A stretch of DNA of 64,000 nt from G963665185 sp963665185 (GTDB lineage: Bacteria > Desulfobacterota > Desulfovibrionia > Desulfovibrionales > Desulfovibrionaceae), in NCBI GenBank assembly GCA_963665185.2, contig CAXXPO010000018.1, positions 62,001 through 126,000 of the forward strand. Reading direction: 5' to 3'. This document shows positions 59,903 through 64,000 of the stretch, piece by piece. Position 1 is the stretch's first letter. Each line of letters begins with the position of its first letter. The notes under the pieces are model-generated. The model had not been told where the DNA came from. It saw only the letters and a list, made by a program, of their open reading frames with translations, and did no database searches. The position numbers and the translations under genes were made by a program.

Positions 59903-60469
59903 TTAGAACTTTATTCCTTTGAGCACATTGATCTTGGAAAAGCCGCTTTTGTACTCGCTCTTGTCCATATAGTAATCGTTGTCCTTATCGCTGACCTTGA
60001 AATCATTTGGGTTCAGATTGATGGCCTTGGCCTCGCTCTGGTCGATTTTTCCATCGTGGTTTGTGTCCACTTTTTCAAAAGTGGGTACAAAAGTGACGGC
60101 GTCCACGAAACGGCAGGCTATGTGCTTGCCGTCCGCATCCAGGGAGACAGCTAGGCTTTGGTTGGGAGCAATGCGTATCTTGCGGCAGGTCAGCCCGGAC
60201 CATTCATCCAGTCCGTTAGGATCAATGCGAACGAGTTTTGCCTTGGTGGTGCCGTCCTTATCGAAGCACAGGGGGGCTGCGGCTGGGCAACAGAAGGAAT
60301 CTATGGTTTGCGGTGCGATTTCTTTGTAGGTCATGCTGCCGGTTTTGCTGAACACTCGGATAGGGGTTGCAGTTTCATTAACGATGCCGAAACAGCTGTC
60401 GGCGGCTTTCGTTGGCAGGGCAATGGCCAGCAGAAAAATCAAAGTCAAAAAGCAGGCACTGCGATTCAT
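59903..60469 (-). CDS. Exported EF-hand protein
   Basis: A 188-residue protein with a signal peptide ending at TKAAD (residue 23). Two calcium-binding loops lie near the C-terminus: DTNHDGKIDQSE (about 133-144) and DKDNDYYMDKSE (about 160-171), both with ligands in the expected positions. The middle is rich in cysteine (FCCPAAAPLCF). It is likely a periplasmic or secreted calcium-binding protein. The function is otherwise unknown. Confidence 0.78.
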   Translation of the reverse strand: MNRSACFLTLIFLLAIALPTKAADSCFGIVNETATPIRVFSKTGSMTYKEIAPQTIDSFCCPAAAPLCFDKDGTTKAKLVRIDPNGLDEWSGLTCRKIRIAPNQSLAVSLDADGKHIACRFVDAVTFVPTFEKVDTNHDGKIDQSEAKAINLNPNDFKVSDKDNDYYMDKSEYKSGFSKINVLKGIKF

Positions 60470-60599
60470 GAGATTTCCCGGATACCTTTGAATTTGAGGT
60501 GAAACAGCGATTGAATTCCCAGATTGTCAGCAATATATGCGTCACTCAGGGGGGGGCGTCAATCCCAGAAGATGTTTGCGTTGGCAGATTTTGTTCCGG

Positions 60600-61049
60600 C
60601 TATTCTTCTTTTGGCACGTACCATGTAATTGTGACCCTTCGTTTTCCCCATTCCCTGGCGGCTTTTTTTGCCATTCCGAAGTATATGTCGATCTTTTGGG
60701 TCCAACGCTTGTTCATTTTGTCCAATACCACATATTCGCCTTCCAATCCTTCGATTTTGACCTTTCGTTTGTGCGTCAGCCCCAAGGGAATTAGATCTCG
60801 TGATACGGCAATGGCCTTTATGCCGGGTTCCAGCGTGTCACCCCAGGCAGCTTTGAAAGGGCCGCCTTCCTTCGTGGTTTCACTGAGGTGGGACGTGTAA
60901 GCTGTTGCCAGAACTTCAAGGGTTTTTTTTTCGTAGTTTGGAGATGCTTTTGAGGAGTCATTTGACGAATCGGAACACCCTGAAAAAAATATCGCAAAGA
61001 ACAGGATGATGATTCTTGTGTTTTGATGAGCGTGTAGAAGCAAGACCAC
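60600..61049 (-). CDS. 3D-domain lipoprotein
   Basis: A 149-residue predicted lipoprotein. After an N-terminal hydrophobic stretch, a lipobox FFSGC places the modified cysteine near residue 25. A 3D (double-psi beta-barrel) domain follows: LATAYTSHLS (near residue 47), IAVSRDLIPLG and VLDKMNKRWTQKIDIYFG, carrying the aspartates that name the fold. Such domains occur in lytic transglycosylases such as MltA and in Rpf/YabE proteins. The start is weak: GTG 61049 is too near AGGGGG, and TTG 61043 is better spaced. Confidence 0.75.
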   Translation of the reverse strand: MVLLLHAHQNTRIIILFFAIFFSGCSDSSNDSSKASPNYEKKTLEVLATAYTSHLSETTKEGGPFKAAWGDTLEPGIKAIAVSRDLIPLGLTHKRKVKIEGLEGEYVVLDKMNKRWTQKIDIYFGMAKKAAREWGKRRVTITWYVPKEE

Positions 61050-61420
61050 CCCCTTGGTTTTGCCGGGTTCGTGAATAAAACAATTGGTTCGATTGGCTTA
61101 CAGCCCATATACCGTCTTATCGTGCGCTGATCAACATACCTCATGATTTGCAGGGTTGCAAAGACCCTAGATATGAAGAGTCGGTCATGTCATGGATTTA
61201 TCACAACCCCAGGTTACATGTGGACAAGGGGTTCCCCTTTGGAATTCAGTTTCGCGCTCGGTGACTACTCCTGAGGGGGCAAGAAGAGGGGAGTTGTGGT
61301 TGCGGGGGAAACGGGGTAATCTTTAAAAAAAATAGACGGCGATTTTGCATAGCGAAATTTGTTTCGAACAATCTGGATTGGATGTGGTCCACAAGGCAGG
61401 CGACGCTTCGCAAGGGGAGT
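61050..61420. other. Intergenic region between the 3D lipoprotein and small coiled-coil genes
   Basis: A 371-base spacer between divergent genes. It presumably holds both promoters, but I see no consensus element I would defend. No gene is supported. Confidence 0.4.
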
Positions 61421-61669
61421 ATGAGTCTCACATATTTTACTTTTTACGTCGTGCTTGCCATGGTATTATTCATGTTTCTGTACGCGAGATATTCTCAATA
61501 CGATACGGAAATACGAAATGGCATGGCAGATCTTGAAGAAGCCGAATCCAAGGTTGAGGAGTATGTCCAAGCTATAGAAAGAGAAATTAAGGGTAAACGG
61601 GAAAAAATACATGATCTAGAGCATGAAACCATGAGTATGCGTGATAAAATGCATAATGGAGAGGAGTGA
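61421..61669 (+). CDS. Small membrane-anchored coiled-coil protein
   Basis: An 82-residue protein with one N-terminal transmembrane helix (LTYFTFYVVLAMVLFMFLY, residues 3-21), then a charged, heptad-rich coiled coil (about 30-80) dominated by glutamate and lysine. I do not recognise the family. The ATG at 61421 follows AAGGGGAG. It ends just before the next gene, which has the same design. Confidence 0.6.
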   Translation: MSLTYFTFYVVLAMVLFMFLYARYSQYDTEIRNGMADLEEAESKVEEYVQAIEREIKGKREKIHDLEHETMSMRDKMHNGEE

Positions 61670-61671
61670 CT

Positions 61672-62139
61672 ATGGCTTATCTTCTCTTGCTTATATGCAT
61701 CACGCTTGTCGGAAGCGTTTATCTGAACAGGTTCCTGTGCCGTTGGCATGACCAGAAGATTCGGGAAATTCGCAGGCGGCGGGCTGCTGTGGACTTAAAA
61801 CTGCGAAAACAGCGGCACAGGCTAGAACGGATAAATGATAAGCTGAAGGAAGTGGAAGAAACCCACCAGATGTATTCCGGCCTTATCGAGAAAAAAGAAC
61901 GCCTGAAAAACGTGGAACCGGGAGACTGGTTGTTGGACCACCGGCATATCACCTTGAATGGGTATCTTCAGGCGAAAAAATATGGAGAACGCAATAACAA
62001 GGACATTGTGGACTCCTGCATGATTCTCAACCTGATTGATCGTCGGGTCGCCCGCCAAGCCCGAGAGGCTGTTGGCGCTGCCGAGCAGAAAATATCTCCG
62101 TTGGACGACGGCGCGGGCGAGGTTGTCAGCAACGGCTGA
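61672..62139 (+). CDS. Membrane-anchored coiled-coil protein
   Basis: A 155-residue protein with a single N-terminal transmembrane helix (about 2-20), then a strongly basic segment (KIREIRRRRAAVDLKLRKQR) and a coiled coil to about residue 75. The C-terminal part contains NVEPGDWLLDHRHITLNGYL. No family is recognised. The ATG at 61672 has GAGGAG six bases upstream, in the end of the previous gene, so the pair is translationally linked. Confidence 0.65.
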   Translation: MAYLLLLICITLVGSVYLNRFLCRWHDQKIREIRRRRAAVDLKLRKQRHRLERINDKLKEVEETHQMYSGLIEKKERLKNVEPGDWLLDHRHITLNGYLQAKKYGERNNKDIVDSCMILNLIDRRVARQAREAVGAAEQKISPLDDGAGEVVSNG

Positions 62140-62148
62140 TTTTTTTCC

Positions 62149-62178
62149 ACGCTCCAAGGCCTGCCGGCCTTGGAGCGT
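62149..62178. terminator. Intrinsic terminator after the coiled-coil pair
   Basis: ACGCTCCAAGGC and GCCTTGGAGCGT form a perfect 12-bp stem with a six-base loop. A T-rich run follows on the plus strand. Confidence 0.8.
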
Positions 62179-62279
62179 TTGTTTGAAGTACTAATCCGAC
62201 GGCGGAAGTTTGGCAGCCATGCTGGATATAATAATGACCGCGCTTTTTTCCATGAGGAAGAACCCTGGCGAATGGTCTT

Positions 62280-63071
62280 TTATATTTCCGTTGCCGCCCA
62301 TGTCACATACTCGATGCCCAGTTTTTTGAGTTGACGGAAGGGGAGTCCTTGGCCGACGCCTTCGGCAACGCGGACGGGATCAACCACTTTGCTGGTGCAA
62401 AGCACATCGGCCCCGTTGTCGAACAGTACCGGGGAAAGCGGAGTGGATGGGCCTACTATAATGGTCAGGGCGTGGCGCGTGTGTTCCAGGTAATACGCCA
62501 TGTAGCGTGTCAGCAGAGCGGTTCCTGTCAGGGCCATGATTTCACAGCGCCCCAGGGCGTCTTCCCACTGGTTGCGATGGAGTGCTCCTGGCGCGTCGGT
62601 CAGTTCGAACAGCATCGTCTCCGATGCGAATTCACGCACTTCCTCGGTGAAGGGAAAATGACCCACAATGCCCACGCGTTTGCCCTGTCCCTGCTTACGG
62701 AGGATTTCAACGGCCCCGGCGTTTCCGTGCGTGGTCGGGCGATCCATCCCTGCATTGGTTGCGGCCAGTCCGATGGCCCGCAGAAAAAGGCTGTCGTCCT
62801 TCAGCAGCTGTGCGGCTTCAGCCAGACTGCTTCCCGGTATTTTGTCCAAGCGTGTTTTTTCATCCATCGTTGGATGGTTGCCGAGTGTGGCAGCCAATCC
62901 CATGCTTTGTGTGGTTCCCACGGACAAAAATTTGGAACTGACGGTCACGGAGGTGATAATTTCGTCGGGAAAAGCCATGGAAGCAAGAATGTCGTCTACC
63001 AAGGGAGCTTCCTTGATGGAAGCGGCTGGAGTGTTGGGAACCGGATCGTGTTTGTTGCAGCATTTGCTCAT
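62280..63071 (-). CDS. DUF364 (Rossmann-like, putative metal-chelation) protein
   Basis: A 263-residue protein whose C-terminal half matches my memory of DUF364: VGIVGHFPF, ELTDAPGALH, IMALTGTALLT and IIVGPSTPLSPVLFDNGADVLC. The N-terminal MSKCCNKHDP has a possible metal-binding Cys-Cys-His cluster. Family members are linked with metal or molybdate uptake in some genomes, but no function is firm. The ATG overlaps the rarD stop by four bases (ATGA). Confidence 0.72.
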   Translation of the reverse strand: MSKCCNKHDPVPNTPAASIKEAPLVDDILASMAFPDEIITSVTVSSKFLSVGTTQSMGLAATLGNHPTMDEKTRLDKIPGSSLAEAAQLLKDDSLFLRAIGLAATNAGMDRPTTHGNAGAVEILRKQGQGKRVGIVGHFPFTEEVREFASETMLFELTDAPGALHRNQWEDALGRCEIMALTGTALLTRYMAYYLEHTRHALTIIVGPSTPLSPVLFDNGADVLCTSKVVDPVRVAEGVGQGLPFRQLKKLGIEYVTWAATEI

Positions 63072-64000
63072 GGTGAGTTCCTCGTAATGGCCGTCTGAGC
63101 GACCCTGCTCAAGGCGCGTTGCGTCCTGAGGCTGTCGATTGAATAAAGGGCTATGCCGGCCCAGATGAGCATGAAGGTGACGAGGTGGGTGGTGGTGAAG
63201 ATTTCGTTGTAGACAAAAACACCCAACAGAAAGGCCAGAGATGGCGCGATGTATTGGAAGAACCCCAGAGTGGTCAGCCGTAGTTTGCGTGTGGCCGCGG
63301 TAAATGCCAGCAGAGGGGCGGTTGTCACCACGCCGGCTCCCACGAGGAGCAGATCGGTTTGGATTCCCGTACTGCCCAAGGAAGCGTTACCATTGGTCTG
63401 CCAGTGCAGAAGAAGGAACATGCTGGGGATTCCGGCGAATAATGTTTCGAAAAACAAGCCGGGCAGGGGGGCGGCGTGGACTATTTTGCGCACCAGGCCG
63501 TAGAATGCGAAAGAGAAGGCCAAGGCAAGAGCTATCCAGGGCATCTGCCCGTAGCCCCAAAGCAGATTGAGCACTCCCATGAACGCGAGTCCGATGGCGG
63601 CCAGTTGGATGCGGGGCAGTCGATCCTTGAAAAAAATAACGCCGAGCAGGGCGCTGACCAGTGGATTGATATAGTAGCCCAAGCTGGTTTCCAAAACATG
63701 TCCCGTGTTCACCGCCCAGATGTAGAGCATCCAGTTGCTGCAGACCAGACAGCAGGAAACAAGAAGCGTTACCAGGGTGCGCGGACTGCGGGCAATGACC
63801 AGGATTTCGCTCCAGCGGCTCTGGTATGTGATGATGAGGGCGGTGAAGACCAGAGACCAGACTATGCGATGGCAGAATATTTCAACCGGCGGAATCTGGA
63901 TCAGGGCTTTCCAGTAGATGGGCAACAACCCCCACAGGACGAATGCCATGACCGCATATATGGCTCCGGCATTGGACCTGTCGGAGTCCGCGGAAAACAG
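63068..64000 (-). CDS. rarD: RarD-type EamA transporter, 5'-truncated by window edge
   Basis: An inner-membrane drug/metabolite transporter superfamily protein with about ten helices. LWGLLPIYWKAL near the N-terminus and LGYYINPLVSALLGV are RarD signatures. The frame is open without a stop to base 64000 (reading NAGAIYAVMAFVLWG inward), so the true start lies beyond the window; 310 residues are visible. Confidence 0.88.
   Translation of the reverse strand: MFSADSDRSNAGAIYAVMAFVLWGLLPIYWKALIQIPPVEIFCHRIVWSLVFTALIITYQSRWSEILVIARSPRTLVTLLVSCCLVCSNWMLYIWAVNTGHVLETSLGYYINPLVSALLGVIFFKDRLPRIQLAAIGLAFMGVLNLLWGYGQMPWIALALAFSFAFYGLVRKIVHAAPLPGLFFETLFAGIPSMFLLLHWQTNGNASLGSTGIQTDLLLVGAGVVTTAPLLAFTAATRKLRLTTLGFFQYIAPSLAFLLGVFVYNEIFTTTHLVTFMLIWAGIALYSIDSLRTQRALSRVAQTAITRNSP

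Overview
The window reads as a chromosomal segment of a sulfate-reducing deltaproteobacterium of the order Desulfovibrionales. The best evidence is a complete adh-hdrCBA-flxDCBA cluster (alcohol dehydrogenase, HdrABC and the FlxABCD flavin oxidoreductase described from Desulfovibrio), a molybdenum aldehyde oxidoreductase that keeps the cysteine positions of the Desulfovibrio gigas MOP enzyme, CarD, and a GC-rich dispersed hairpin element of a kind I associate with this group. I see no rRNA, CRISPR array or intact insertion sequence. Two tRNA genes, Gln(TTG) and Arg(ACG), are present.

Layout. 0-3 kb: ilvB (entering from the left edge), ilvN and ilvC on the plus strand. 3-4 kb: a cupin gene between structured intergenic repeats (a perfect 56-bp palindrome and three copies of a GC-rich hairpin element). 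4-9 kb, minus strand: M48 peptidase, macrodomain protein, hslV, hslU, argB. 9-16.4 kb, minus: degP-like protease, ispE, tRNA-Gln, prs, rplY, pth, carD, rho. 16.5-18.8 kb: a PaaK/LuxE-like adenylating enzyme followed by what looks like a chimeric, frame-broken gene. 19-22 kb: a DEAD-box helicase with a leader terminator and a TrfA-like replication initiator.

22-30.2 kb, minus: adh-hdrC-hdrB-hdrA-flxD-flxC-flxB-flxA, with a good sigma-54 promoter before adh, a palindromic upstream site and an intrinsic terminator between adh and hdrC. 30.2-31.4 kb is about 1.2 kb of AT-rich non-coding DNA with a candidate structured RNA, paired palindromic operators and a sigma-70 promoter. 31.4-35.2 kb, plus: a MoeA/MogA-like molybdopterin-binding protein and the aldehyde oxidoreductase mop. 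35.3-43 kb: a carbohydrate-type ABC importer with PfkB kinase, SIS-domain enzyme and divergent ROK regulator. The same set of gene families makes up fructosamine (frl-type) operons. 43.3-44.3 kb: a frameshifted MscS channel gene. 44.7-48.5 kb, plus: an iron/AEP-type ABC importer behind a G10 tract and tandem palindromes.

48.5-57 kb, minus: xseA, M23 peptidase, xseB, ispA and dxs, preceded by proS and ispG. With ispE, this gives three MEP-pathway enzymes plus the prenyl synthase. 57-64 kb: a predicted lipoprotein, a PAPS-reductase-family protein, a PNPOx-like protein, tRNA-Arg, an EF-hand protein, a 3D-domain lipoprotein, two small membrane-anchored coiled-coil proteins, a DUF364-like protein and RarD (leaving the window at the right edge).

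Functional picture. Ethanol or aldehyde oxidation connects adh and mop to NADH and to the Flx-Hdr electron-bifurcating-type complex. The most interesting non-coding signals lie between adh and the molybdopterin genes. All functions are inferred from reading translated sequence; no database search was run.
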